Below, piece by piece: positions 34,401 through 46,615 of a stretch of DNA of 64,000 nt. The notes below the pieces were generated by a model that saw only the letters and a program-made list of their open reading frames with translations, did not search any database and was not told the origin of the DNA. The stretch is from Baylisascaris procyonis (Eukaryota > Nematoda > Chromadorea > Rhabditida > Ascarididae): NCBI GenBank assembly GCA_037389465.1, contig JAZARR010000088.1:1-64000 (forward strand). The letters are read 5' to 3'. Position 1 is the first letter of the stretch. Each line of letters opens with the position of its first letter. The position numbers were made by a program, and so were the translations under genes.

Positions 34401-36920
34401 ATTTGTGGCTGAAAACACGTCCACGACTGCGAAGACGGTGTTCATCTTCCTCTCGAAATTGCTGGTCAGCAGAACTTGCTTCATGGCAGCCAGGACAGGC
34501 CAAACAGGCCAACAGATTTCCGAAGCACTATTGCCACTTCCGTAGAATCTCAGTCAGTTTAATAAGATCTGCTTTGCAAAGGAATTTCTTGTTGAGACAT
34601 TTTTGGCTGTTTCTCCCCTATTAAGTGTCTGAGGCTAAACAATTCAAAAACTCCCGCATGGCAGATGATTTCCTAAATTTTTCCTAGTTTTCATTTCGTT
34701 GAAGAGAATAAGCATGTTTACTACACGATGTCCATACGTACTATTTCGCATATTCTATACATGCCGATGTCTAAGGCTCGTGTGGTGCGCTAACTCGAGC
34801 AATATGGAAGAATTGACAAAAAAGAATTGCAATCTCATGCGAACCTTTTTTCACTGATCGAATAACAACATAGCTGAAAGGTCAGTGATTCAAGTTTCGG
34901 AGAAAATCTTCCAAAGTTTTTCCTTGCAAACTTTAGCCAAAAATCGTGGGAAATTTTTCATGTGAAAACATCCAGCTCATTCAATGGTCATCTGAGCGAG
35001 CTTGTTCTCAGAGCAAGTTGAAGCATATTTAACGTCATTGACTGTTGTTGCCTTAGCTATTCAGAGTTCCTCTGTCTATGTTATACTCAGAATTGAGATC
35101 TGCAACCTCGAAATTTCCCACATTTCTTTATGATATCTTTCGTTGGTTTCCTTTCAGATTTCCCGTTCTAACAGTGGCTCACACGTTACATGCCGCTTTA
35201 ATCAATACTAGAAAAGTAACAAACTTGTATACTTGGCCACTTCATCAGAGGGGCCAGAATATGGCCTAATTGGCCGAAACTTGGCCAGCATCATAAGCTG
35301 TAAGTCTAATGTAGGCCACCAACATTTCAGATCCTGGGATTTGTTTATAGAAGAGACGATGCGAAAAATACAAAATTGATCAGTATGAAGAAGAAGATTT
35401 AAATGATGGAAATTGATTGATTAGGAACTGTTGATTCGAAATTATTAGATTTAAAAATATATCCACTCTGTCGACTAAGAACGTTTTGAGCGAGAAGTGT
35501 CGCATTTAGTAGGCCACGATCTTATAGATCATTTGAGAGCGTTCGAAAATTTACGTGTAGTTTCAAGGCCATCAAATGATCTGAGTGTGCTTTAATGTGA
35601 AAATGTGATGTTTCATAGGTGTGACGCATAGCTTCATTGTGAAAATGACTTGTTTTGCTATGCGTAGTTGCCTATTAATTGAAGTACAACTTTTGTGGCA
35701 TGCTCACGTTCTCCCAAGAATGTAGTTTATCTGGACTCTAATCAAACCAAGCAGTTTCGGGTCGTATGGGTGACGAGGACCAAATAATTCTGGCTATCCA
35801 ACAGCCAATTTCCGACATTCGCGATGAGTTAGTGATGACAGTTATGGGAGATTAATTTCGCCCTCAATTTACAGCGCATTTTAGCGACTCACTTGCAAGA
35901 CAATAAATTAAGCAAAGTGGTTGCTATTCCTCACCACTAGCTAGCAATGTAGGCGCAACATGCTGTTGTGAAATTTGATAGCAGTATGTAAGGGCTGCCC
36001 TTAAAGCATTAGACAGCAGCAGCATTAGGATGAAATATCAGTAAGCAGGTCGAATAGCAGTGGCTGTTGTAGGGAATACTTTACTGTCGTATCATAGAAT
36101 TAACTGTCGTTTTATGTCGGATGCAAACAAGCCTTTCCAGCTAGCGATGAAGCTAATTGCAGAATGTAGATGATCCATACTAAGAAAGCAACACGCAACT
36201 AACATTCTAATCACTACGAAGGAGCTGAGAGAGAAGAAGAGAAAAGCATTCCTTAAAACTGAACGATGCGTGGGCCGTCACCGCATGATTGTGCATAAAA
36301 GCATAGACGCTTATCTGTTGACACGGCAAACGCACACGACGGATGCTTAGGCGCCCACTCTGCTCAACTTCCCTTTTGGGTATTCCCGGCACCACATCGA
36401 TGTGCACGCCTTGTCAGCAAGCCACCACTTCCCCTTAACCTCCTCGATGTTCATCCATCAGTGGTTGAAAAATACAAACACCACTAAGTCACCATTTTCC
36501 CTGTCTGCATTCACTCAATGAAAGTGCCAATTATTCGCGAAAACTTCGATGAAAGGATTTGTTCAAAAATTACGTTGGTTATTACACGAAAAACTCCACT
36601 TTTAAGGACATGACGGCGAAGAGATGGAATATTTTTACTCAACGGTTCGGTATAGAATCCTCATCACAAGTAAAAACACGCTGAACGTGTTTGTGTTACT
36701 ATTGGTGGCGCTCTGCTGCAACGTTAAAATTATTCCATCTCTGTACCCATGTCATTTTGAATGGAATTATTTCGCATACTCCGGAAGCAACATCATGCGC
36801 CTCATAAATGAACGATCCTCTCATCAAATCGCTTTTGGTTGATGCTGCTTAAATTTCCGTCACGATCGGCCTAGTATTAATTAAACCTGCAGATCGCATA
36901 CTGCTCTAAATTGTTTGTCT
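31471..36920. other. Intergenic region upstream of the neurexin-like gene
   Basis: No recognisable exon on either strand in about 5.4 kb. Frames such as 31701-31967 plus and 34358-34624 plus lack any family motif. A cluster of TGGCC/GGCC words at 35233-35330 is the only compositional feature I noticed. Promoter and enhancer sequences for the receptor gene would be expected here, but none can be named. Confidence 0.5.
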
Positions 36921-36933
36921 TTCAGATCCGCAG
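36921..36933 (+). promoter_or_regulatory. Probable spliced-leader acceptor and 8-nt leader of the neurexin-like gene
   Basis: TTTGTCTTTCAG ends at 36925, eight bases before the ATG at 36934 that opens a signal peptide. The tiny leader plus strong 3' splice site closely matches the arrangement at the TMEM256 gene and suggests trans-splicing. Confidence 0.55.
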
Positions 36934-37445
36934 ATGATTCTCATTTGTTCGCTCCTTGCTGTACTTCACATTACACTGGTATCTGCTCAGAATGACTTGC
37001 CCTCCAAACTGTTGACATTACAAAAAGACTCTTCGTTTGTGATTTTCTCGCCAATCGTCTGGAGCCTGACTGGTGAGTACACAAATACCAGAGATTTTCT
37101 TGCTGAAAAGAAGGGTTACTTTGAGCTTTCAATCTTTTTTTTCAGAAGATGGTGAGCAGCTCATTGTACCTATTCGATTTCGTACTCGCGTCTCAAAGGG
37201 GAGACTTATTACTCTTACAGGCAATGGCACCGAAGGTCCACTTTTCACTGTAAGTTCCTAGAAAATCCATTTTCTCCGCTTCCATTCAGAACGTAAAGAG
37301 GCCGAAAACATCCGAAGCATTTGCTCTTTTTTGAATAGCACTGTAAACCTTTATGGTCATTTAAGACAAATAAGAAAACATGGCAGCTAGATAGGCTTCT
37401 TTTTATTCCTTTTCAATGGACTCGTTATTCGTCAAATAAGTATGG

Positions 37446-37503
<58 letters not shown>

Positions 37504-40500
37504 TTTGCCTTTGCCCAGTGCTTTCTTGACGACATCTTCCAGTTAGTATGCCTGGAACAATGGGAAGCATTGATTGAAGCATAGGACGCACTTTATACTC
37601 CTGCTTCATCTGAATACAACTAATGAGATAATGAAGTGAGAGTGCAGCTGAGAACAATCAGTAACAAACATACGGTGGATTTAAAGAAGGCGAAATGTAA
37701 GAATGACTTTCAAGAAGGCAGCGAAAGTTTCCATTTTTTTTTCAGCTGTCGGCTTACGTGCAGAGTTCAGCGATAATAATTGATGTCGCGGATGGTGAAG
37801 GAGTTTTATTAAAGCGGACGGAACGTCAGCTACCAGGTGAGGAAGACTGTTAATTATGTGCTTTTCAACGTGCGCATAAACTGAATACCATTTCACATGA
37901 CCTGTGTTATTTACATTTAGGAGTCATTTAACTCTATTTAAATATCAATCGTCTTCAGGTTCATCTCATCTTGACGCTTTAACGGAACACGAAGATCCTT
38001 GAAACGTTAAAAGCTCCCTCCTAAGAGCGATCTCCTTGGACGAGCATCCATTGCCCTCTCCTAAAGCGATCTCTTTAGACAAGCATCCTTTGTGCAGATG
38101 ATATTCTACTTTCCAAGAGTTTTGGAAACAAGAGAATGCGTCCACAAAAGTTGATTTTGAAGCTTCGAACGAATTTAATGGCTTGGGAAAATGGCATCAC
38201 CTGCATCTTTCATCCACTTAAACTTTCCGAAAATTCCATATCTTCGGAGCCTTCTATCCATATCATGAATCTCCTCCCTTCATATGCAGCAACGCGTGAA
38301 ACGACTACATAAAATCTTCTAAGGGGTTATAATAGCTGTAGCAGCAACGATGTATACCTGTCCTAAAACACTTAAGATCTCCAATAAACCAGTCAATCGA
38401 GGATGAGAGGACGTTCCTTTCCGAAATAGCACAAGAAGTTCAACGAGCGAAATGCGCAATAGGAATGCCGAATAAGCATTCCGCCTCAGCTGTATCTTTG
38501 CAATTGGTTAGCAAAATAAGCAACGTCGAGGATACACATCGGAGAATAAAACGCAGCACGGAAAGTCGCTAGCAGATTTTATTTGATTTCAGCTGCATAA
38601 CGTTTCTTCCTCGAATACTATTGCTGATACTTAAAAAATATTAGTGCCTCAAAATTTGAAATAATGGCCAACATCTTAGCGCCTTATATGCAGTTCGAGT
38701 GAGCCACTTGTCATAATCTCAAATCAAAAAATTCTATTGGATATTCTAGCATAGAACTTCATTGGTACCCATTTCTTCATTACTTTAGGCTGTTAAAGGA
38801 TATGGTAGCTGTATTTGATCATTCTTTCAGATGCCAACAATGGCAAGGAGCATTCCATGTCTCTTCACTTCAGCCCGACTTCCAAGCAGCTGAAGGTAGT
38901 TTTCGGTCAAGGTACTGTGGACACATACGATCAAATTGAGGGCATTCCAGTGGAGCCACAAATCTATCTCACATTAACGGCTGGTAGATCTGGTAAGGAC
39001 CAATGTAGAACCTATTTTAAACAAAAAATTAGATTAAAACAAACAGCATAATCAAGGCGACTGAAACTTTTCTATGATATTGAAAAAATTTCGTTAATAT
39101 GTCGGTTCCGACACAAGGTTGCAAAATCGAATACCCTATGCAAATTCAGCATCTGATTCGCGAGCTCTATTCGTTTCCAATTCGAAACCGTTCTTTTTCT
39201 TTACGTCGATTCTTTCCGCATATTAATAGAAGACACTCGACAAATGAATTCGCCAATTTCTGAACTCATAAGTTTTCTTCCTGGGCTTGAGATGATCGTT
39301 CGATCACTCCATGTGCATAGTTCTTCGCGAACGCAATATCTTCGAAAGTTCATTTGAAGCATCATCGCAGAAGTTATGAAGTTTTTTTTTGGAGTATATC
39401 TAGCAGATCAAAAGTTAACAACTACGCGTACTGCAACATCTTGGTGAGCATGCTATGCAGCTCATACCAAGCTAAGTGGTACAACGTCGAGTGTGCGTAG
39501 ACATTTGTGCGTGTTTGCGTGTGAACGCTGTGATTCAACCGCCTTACGCAGCTGCAACGTATTTCATTTAGGAGTGTTTGTGTTTCGGTTTAGTGCTGCA
39601 CCTAAGCGCATGCATGGAGCGTACAGTCACACTGTGACTGTAAGCTGTGTACGCAAGTGACGCACCAGCCTCCTTACTACTGCTCTTTTATCATTCATCC
39701 CATTAATTATTTGATGAATTCCGCGTTGTTTGTACATGAAAAAAACTTTCCTCTTGCAGGTGAAAGCAAAGGCATTGTTGGCTGCGTAACTGTGGTCGCC
39801 TTAAGCGTAGGCAAGCGTTTCGCATTGGAATTTCCAGAAATAGAACGCGGAGAAGGTGTTGTGGACGGATGCGAATCTCTTTGCGAGACGTTCGATTGCA
39901 ATGAGGTTGGCACTTTCCCCACTGGCAAGTTCTAACATCTGGTAATTCCTCAAGCGAACTTATCAGGTCTGCTTTACTTTGAGTCCTTTTTGCTGCAGAC
40001 ACTTGGTGAAACTCTTTTATCGAGAATAAGATGCTAATTGCGTTGCACTTTTCTTAAGCAAATATTTCTTCTTCCAATATTACGCAAATTCTCTTCGTCT
40101 TCCTTTGTTACAGAAATATCATATAACGCCGAACCATTGCACAGCAGTTGTTTTCTGATGGTGAACTGTTAAAACTGGACAGAACCACGCCTAATTTGCA
40201 TCTGCTATACTTTCGCGGCGCAGTAGGTTCATAGACCTGATTTTCCATGGACCAGGAAAGTTCATTAGAGTTCATACTTTGGTTTGTCCATAATAACCTT
40301 ATAATGAGGTCGAGGCTGGAATATAGGCCTGTTTTCACAGTTTATACCTTATTTATGATGACAGCTTAAGATGTGAAATCGCTGTTTCTTTGTGAAGTGT
40401 AGAGAGGGCACTCATTATGCGCATACAGAGATAAGGAAAGAAATATATAGACAACGGATGTCAGCTTGTTTAATGTGGCTTGCGTCATGTGTTTCATGAA

Positions 40501-43500
40501 ATGTTGAACGTACCCTGTGTGCTTATCTGTGAAATTTTTTGCCGCAATGGCTGCGATAGAGCAAATACTCGTCCTGATGTGAGTAGGCAAGCACGTTTGC
40601 AATCTTCTGCGTGAAAGCTAGAGTCAGTTGCGCCAATATGACACTATTTACTAAGAATTGCTATTTTCTCCCCAAAGTAGTCATGCGCTGACTATTCGCT
40701 CAGCAACATTGGCATATATTATTAATGACTAAGTGCTCATTAATTGATTTCTTCTTCAGTAAAGTCGTAGCGCCAGATTCACAACGTGCTGCGGATGTAA
40801 CTGGCGTCTATGAACTGCATCAACATGGGAATGTACAAACTCGCTAGTATTCTATAATGCTCAAAAATGTACACGTCCGATTGTTGATAAGCTGAACTGC
40901 TTCTTCACACAAAAACGCTCCAGAACGCTATAAAGTTGCAGTGGTGCACCAAATTGCGAATTTGTTTGCAAATTTTTTTCATTCGACTGAGGTGGCCACG
41001 TGTATCTTCTGAAACACTACACTATTTATCAGCAGCAATGTTTTGATAAAACTTTAGGGCAAATGTGTCGACTTTTTCGAGATGGCCGTATGTGATTGTC
41101 GTGGGACGCTGAAATCTGGAGAACACTGCGATGAAGGTCAGTCGAGAAATTTTATTTGTGTTGAATTTGAGCAATGAACCCTATTGAAATATGCATCTCT
41201 GAGAGCTATTATGTATTAACTAATGAAGTTTGCAAGAAAAAGTAATTATAATGTATATATGTGGCTATGTTTTACTTCCCTCGTTCGCTCCTGCACAATG
41301 CAGAAAATGAGTGGTGCAGAAAATTCCATTCCGAAACGTCTTTTTAAAGATCTCAAGTGAAACATGAATCGTTTGCACGAGGTTTGCGAGTGTTTACGAA
41401 GCTAAACCATCCACGTTTCCGACTACCATCTCTGTAAATTGCTATCATTTCGAGTGATCTTTCAAATATTCCACGTTCTTTTTAGAAAGAAAGCATAACG
41501 TATTTTGAGCTGTTTGGTTTGGCGCTACTGTTAAAAGTGCAATGTTAAGGCGAACCTTGCAACTTCCCAACAAAAAATTTATGCACTTTTCGAATAAAAT
41601 ATCTTATAGCATTAATCAACCGATTGCAGTATTAATTTTGCTGAACTTTTGGAGGTGATAATTTCATCACATTTTGTACACAGTATATCCCCTCCTCCAA
41701 AAAAACTTGGAACAGTAAAGAGATTACTTCATATTTTCGTAGACTATGATCTAATTTGAGAGCAGTAAATGGTGCTGCAGCTTTCTTGCAAAAGAGTGTT
41801 CAGAGTGGACAATAGTGCCTCTTACACCGACTGCCTCAGCAATACTGCATTTAGTGGCTGTTCAAGAATTTGAAAACAAAAGGCTCTGCTTCGTTTTCAC
41901 ATTCTATGTGGAATATTCCGTTCAAGAACAATTAAACTTAGCAACACTCAGGAAGTAGTAAGTTTGCAGTTTACATACCTGCACCAATTGGAGCAATTCC
42001 GATTTTTGGTAACCTGACAATGAATACTGTTACAGATGTAGGAAACTGGCTATGATTAGTTGCACGTTATCAATAACCTTTTAAACTTTCCAGCGAATGA
42101 GCAATATTTTAGCTGCGGCGAGGACATTTCATATCAATACAGTCATGAAGAATATTTTCGAGTAAAGACTAGCCTTTGCGAAAAAATTTCTTTATCCGTT
42201 TTGAAGCTCGAGAAGAAGTGAAGATTTTCTGCTTACGTGTAGTCATTCCAGATATGAAATCAGTGAATGTTTCTTGGGATCAATATATTGCTTATGAAAT
42301 TAGCGAAAAGGAATCTCAACCGCACATCATCTCGATCGATTTTAAGGTAACTTTGCAGTCATAAATTCCTTACGAAGTTACGAAACATACCGTCAAATGC
42401 AATTGTATGGCGCAAATAAAATGTCACATGCTAATGCATGGCTTCCGTTAGCGATTTATTCAGCGAATGCGTTTTACAGCCAAATTTTGCCATGAGATAC
42501 GAAAAACCTCAGCGATAAAAAAACTTCCGTAAAGGAAAGAAGGCATATCTCAGGCATCAAGATCCAAAGTATGCCTGAGTGCTCTCCTGCAAGTTTCATT
42601 CAAATCGATGCAGTTATCTCGAGATTCGAGTGTGCGAATGTACGGTCAGACCTTTTTTACGCATATATGTTAATTTTTTTACATTAAAAAATACCTTTCT
42701 TATAACTTGGCTAAACCGTGTCTTCCAGATGAGTTGAGCGCAAAGGACTCTGAAACGCACTCTTCCTTTGAAACCTTTATTTGTAATCCATGTCATGAAA
42801 TCATCACTAGCGCACGCGTTTTCTTTTTCTTTTTCTAATCATAAACAGACTGCGAGATTCACACAAATCTTATGAAACATAATTGCAGACGATGGTGAAA
42901 GAAGGGGTTTTAATTCATGGCAGTATCTTATCTGCCAGTGACGACAGTCCGCTGGGCGACCTGAAATTGGCATTAATCTATGGACAGTTGCGTCTTACGA
43001 TCGGAGATTTCGTCGAGGTCAACTTCTACAATGTCAGCCTCACGGGAGAAATGTAGGCATTTGTGATAGATTTTAAGGTGTGGAAGTTTTTTTTTTCTCG
43101 CGGTTCAGTGGCTTCAAACTTTTTTGTGCACTAATTCAACAGTTTCACATTAAGGAAATTGTGTTTCACTCGCCCATCGGTTTCAGGTTCCATGAAATTG
43201 TGTTGACATTCGATTATCTTATAAGTGAAGTTCAGTTGTCGTTAGACGGTGAAGTAAAAAAAGCCAGCTGGTACGAACCTGGCAAGGAAATGGACATCAG
43301 GTTTGTTACTCACTCAAATTTCAAAATTATTTGCTTCAAATTCTACTCGAAACAGGGGCACACTGGTGTCTCTGTTGATGCGTTGCAATGTTATCTATCA
43401 TGCAGATCATAAGCTACATAATGCACTGAGTATCCGCTTTTCAAGTTCAATGAATTCTCCGCAGTGGATTTTCAAATTCATCATTCTCATTATGTAGAGC

Positions 43501-44540
43501 TGTAATTACGTTGTTTTAATATGCAGAAGCTTTCAGTCATTTTCATTTTTGGCAGTTTGACGGAAACCATCTTAAGATTCGGGAAGGAGCTTTTCTTCTC
43601 GGCTGGAGGCAGTGAAGTTGGACTGTCGGGATGCCTGCGGCAAATTTATGTCGGTTACTTTGATGTCATTGCTGGATATATGAAGAATTCGTCAAAGGTA
43701 TGCGCGCTCAAACTCTATGATTTATTGAGGCGGCTGTATTCTGTTTGCGTAGCTTATCTCGTTTTTAATGAACGATTTGCTTCATCATGCGATTCAGTTT
43801 CATCTAAAAATTTAACCGAGGCCTCAAAAACGTAAAGGAAGTTTTGCAGCAGTATGGTTCGTCGCCTTCCACTCTCAGGAAAGCTGGAGAGTTTTCCCAT
43901 AAATCACATTTCGTGAAAGGGTCCTTCCAACTTTAGCCAAGCTCAGTTTCAGTTTACTGTTTCATTGCCTGGCTTTAGCGTTTGAAGCTGTGTTCGTAAC
44001 TAACCAGAAAGAAACTCTATTTGTTGGAATTCATGCTATGACGCGGGACGTTGAAACGTTGAAATGTTGAAAGAGACCGTGGACGTTGAAACGTTGAAAT
44101 TGAAATGACACATGAAGAGACCGTGGCATTCAGGCACATTAAATATTTACGTGCTAACTGCATGTGGAAACTTAGACAACGCATGGAATTTGTGAACTCT
44201 GGGTCAGGAAGCTTTTTTGGGCGAAGGACCACACACGTTGTTGAAGCGATCATTTTCTATTAAAATCCTTATTTGACTGGTTGCTGAATTATTTTGTGTT
44301 GGAACTTACTTTGTTTATATTTGGGCTTATGATGGTTGTTTTTTCCAGCCTTACAAGAGATACCTTTCATAGACTTTGTTTCCTAGCTGAATCATGGAAA
44401 AGAGCGCTCAGTGAGGACATCATAAAGCTGCGAAATTAGGAACAGTCAATGACGATTCCGAGAGATCGAAGTTACGCAACTGCTTTATATAGAAAGGCGA
44501 AGAAAATAATCGCATAGTTTGCAATAAGCGGATTTGTGCG

Positions 44541-44613
<73 letters not shown>

Positions 44614-46521
44614 CAGTTCAACAATTTTGGTAATAATTCTCCGCTTGAGAATTCCTCGAACATAGTATATAAGTTTATAAGCCTGTTGCAGGTAACAACG
44701 AGTCATGCATTACAAAGTTGTGATACAGGCGCGGCGGCTGCTTTGACTGATATTCACGTTCTTGCGCCGGTATGTCATCGATAATTCATATTGAAGAGCG
44801 CACGACCAATTGAAACCGTTTTGCTTTCAAAAGTGTTTTGCAATGTTATTTTATCGGATTCATAAGAGAATGCAGCTGTGAAGATTTCATATGTGCAGCA
44901 ACCGGCAAATGAAACCTCTTGCATCGTGCATGACAGTGCGATCAGTGATGCACAAAAATCTTTCCGCCATTTCTAATTGACCTAAAATTGCTGTATCCTG
45001 AAGCTTATTTAGCGAATTCACCTCACGGTCGTAGGGCATAGCTGTGATGGGGAAGAAGTTGCGAATATTGCTGTGATCTAACGTCGACTATCCGTCAAAG
45101 CGTTCTTGAGAGATGTAATATTGCGCCATGTACTCTCTAATGAGAAATTAAAAGCAATGAACATTCCTGTAAAACTCCTCTTCCAATGATTAGCCTGTTC
45201 CTAAATCTCAAATTTGGTGTCATTTTTCTCGCTCACCCTGAAAAGGCTGCAGTGTTTTATCTTGACGTTGGGCTCGTATTCGAGATGCGGAGATATGAGT
45301 CTAATATTCGATGAGATTTAGTTCTTTCGCACCTTCAAAAAACGTGTGTGCTATTGGGAGGTGGACCAACACGAGTAAATACGATATTTTTATGGTATAG
45401 ATGGATTGGTTAAGACTTATGCTGCTTATACGTCTGACTTCTGAAAACAATCAGTTGCAGAATGTAAATGAGATTAGCGAGGCAAGCGATAACCCCACAG
45501 AAGGACTTTGGGCATATGAGCAGAAAACGAAGATTCTTCCTCAAGATGAAGACGAGAACTTGGAAGTTGACGCTGAGGCTATTAGCCATAAGGTTTCATT
45601 TAGATGGTTTTAAAAGTTTTTTTCGAAGATCATCAGAAAGAGATGCGTTTTTTTGAGCAATCCATACGTGGACCTCATTCATCGAAAATCGAGTAATCCC
45701 ATCATTGGCTGTGATGGACATGCGTACCAAACAAGAGGAGGATTAGAAAGCAAACAAGGGAAACTGGGAGTTTTCATCGAGTTCGAACTGCAGGCATCCT
45801 TCTGGATCCTTGACTTTAACATATTAGTGGAAATCTTACGTAAATCCTTCGACAATGGATCGCTTATGGCGCGTTTTTTCTTATTATTGGTTAGCTGAGT
45901 TTCGCTCATTCAACCAACAATATCTCGAAACTCGCTGTTTTCACTTGCCCTATCAAGTCAACGACTCGTGCAAAAGTTGTGCGGTGGGATGAATTTCGCA
46001 TTGCGTCATTAGTATTTGCTCTCCCAAGTGTATTATCATTGCAGAAATTTCCAAAACTTGGCAGCTTGGCACAAAGTATGAAAGGAATTTGTGTGTTTGA
46101 TCAACGAGCATTAGTTATTGTCCAGAATGCAGCAGTCGATAGCGGTGGTAACAAGGTGCAAAAAGAACGCAAGAAAATCCTCGAACATATCATTCACTCT
46201 CTCGGTCACAATAATTGAATGAGCCTAACTTTTTTATGTTTTGATCCACTTGAAAGTTTTTCAGGAAACGCCAGCACGTACCATGCTTGTATACCACTTT
46301 CGAGCACAAGATATTTCTTACATTCTCATAAACAGAGAGGAAAAGAAAGTTGCAAAAAAGCAGCAACGATGAATTTAGCATGGCTTAGCGATTGTGTTGC
46401 AACCATGTTAAGTAAAGCTGGGGTTTTGTCGCCATTTTGAGATGGTACTAACTGTGCTATCCACGTAAAAGAATGCCGCGTAATTCATACCTTTTGAAAG
46501 GCAGCATTCTGGGCCGCTTTT

Positions 46522-46615
<94 letters not shown>

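Larger units (their letters stand above)
36934..41136 (+). other. Receptor exons 1-6: signal peptide, LamG1 and EGF1
   Basis: Exon 1 begins with a hydrophobic signal peptide ending LVSA before QNDL. Exons 2-5 carry LamG strands (VPIRFRTRVSKGRLITL, SMSLHFSPTSKQLKVVFG) and the closing GIVGCVTVVALSVG. Exons 5 and 6 form a Cys-rich module (CESLCETFDCNE / GKCVDFF...CDCRGTLKSGEHC) with six-cysteine EGF spacing, split by an intron in phase 0. The intron after exon 2 has an (AT)n tract (37450-37502). Confidence 0.8.
42094..44769 (+). other. Receptor exons 7-11: LamG2
   Basis: Exon 7 opens LamG2. It reads in one frame through SLCEK and then in the next frame through FFIRFEAREEVKIF, so one base is missing near the A-run at 42181-42186. 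Exon 8 (LALIYGQLRLTIGDF), exon 9 (VQLSLDGEVKKASWY) and exon 10 (LSGCLRQIYVGYFDVI) are typical late LamG strands. Exon 11 supplies the closing Cys (HALQSC). The intron after exon 10 contains an (AT)n tract (44543-44612). Confidence 0.75.

Noticed and set aside
44472..44663. Frames with long YIYIYI runs here and at 37403-37657, 46473-46655 and 58288-58626
   Set aside because: Translations of (AT)n microsatellites.
45653..45898. 81-codon frame between receptor exons 12 and 13
   Set aside because: No domain similarity, and phase-0 exons on either side join without it. It could still be an optional exon.
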